Part shown: positions 5,231 through 5,286 of the stretch, one piece after another
Layout: every line of letters begins with the position of its first letter
How positions within the stretch are numbered: position 1 is the first letter of the stretch
From: an uncultured Clostridium sp.
GTDB lineage: Bacteria > Bacillota > Clostridia > Clostridiales > Clostridiaceae
Assembly: GCA_934777095.1 (NCBI GenBank)
Contig: CAKVNP010000185.1
Span: 1-5,286, forward strand
Length of the DNA stretch: 5,286 nt
Direction of reading: 5' to 3'
Made by a program: the position numbers and the translations under genes
The notes under the pieces: generated by a model
Database searches by the model: none
What the model was told of the DNA's origin: nothing
The model's input: the letters and a program-made list of their open reading frames with translations, nothing else

Positions 5231-5286
5231 GTGCGAACTTTACCAAAATTGGATATATAAATGAAAGGTAGGTCTGCTTTAATTCT
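5231..5286. other. Short tail after rlmH, no assignable gene
   Basis: Fifty-six nt remain. A small hairpin (5227-5243) with a GCGA tetraloop overlaps the rlmH stop codon, has one bulged T and no following T-run, so it is not called a terminator. An ATG at 5261 opens a frame reading MKGRSALIL to the window edge, but no Shine-Dalgarno precedes it, so it is not called as a gene. Confidence 0.5.

Noticed and set aside
5227..5243. Hairpin with a GCGA tetraloop over the rlmH stop codon
   Set aside because: The stem is about 6 bp with a bulge and lacks a T-tract; it is likely fortuitous and not a terminator.
5261..5286. ATG at 5261 as the start of a new gene
   Set aside because: There is no Shine-Dalgarno in front of it and only nine codons are visible.

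Overview
The window is very AT-rich and its codons strongly favour A/T endings. Shine-Dalgarno sites are strong (AGGAGG, GGAGG, GGTGAG) and the promoters are of the SigA type with TATAAT boxes. Together with MurA, a YycJ/WalJ-type metallo-beta-lactamase-fold protein, a short clostridial-style LUD protein and RlmH, this points to a low-GC Gram-positive chromosome, most likely Clostridium or a close relative. There is no trace of a phage, transposon, CRISPR array, tRNA or rRNA. This looks like ordinary core chromosome, and I do not see a new defence or mobile system in it.

Layout: (1) Positions 1-483, minus strand: nearly all of a protein resembling the 2H-phosphoesterase (LigT-like) fold, apparently with both catalytic HxT/S motifs lost. 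(2) Positions 484-807: a divergent intergenic region with an extended -10 promoter facing each way. (3) Positions 808-2876, plus strand: murA and walJ, 17 nt apart, evidently one operon. (4) Positions 2906-3516: a compact single-gene unit with its own strong promoter, a small SEC-C zinc-motif protein and a textbook intrinsic terminator. (5) Positions 3551-5230: a stand-alone LUD-domain protein with a four-cysteine cluster, a divergent Hsp20-type small heat-shock protein, and rlmH. (6) Positions 5231-5286: a short tail with no assignable gene.

How the genes fit together: MurA makes the first committed precursor of peptidoglycan. WalJ belongs to a family that in Bacillus is encoded at the end of the cell-wall walRKHIJ cluster, a short distance upstream of rlmH. 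Here walJ and rlmH are again on the same strand and close together, but murA takes the place of the walRKHI genes upstream, and SEC-C, LUD and Hsp20 genes lie between. The neighbourhood therefore looks like a rearranged version of the Firmicute walJ-rlmH region, mixing wall synthesis, protein quality control and ribosome maturation. The points most worth a second look are the apparently catalytically dead 2H-like protein, a perfect 14-bp inverted repeat inside walJ, and an inverted repeat whose 3' arm runs into the Shine-Dalgarno of the hsp20 gene.
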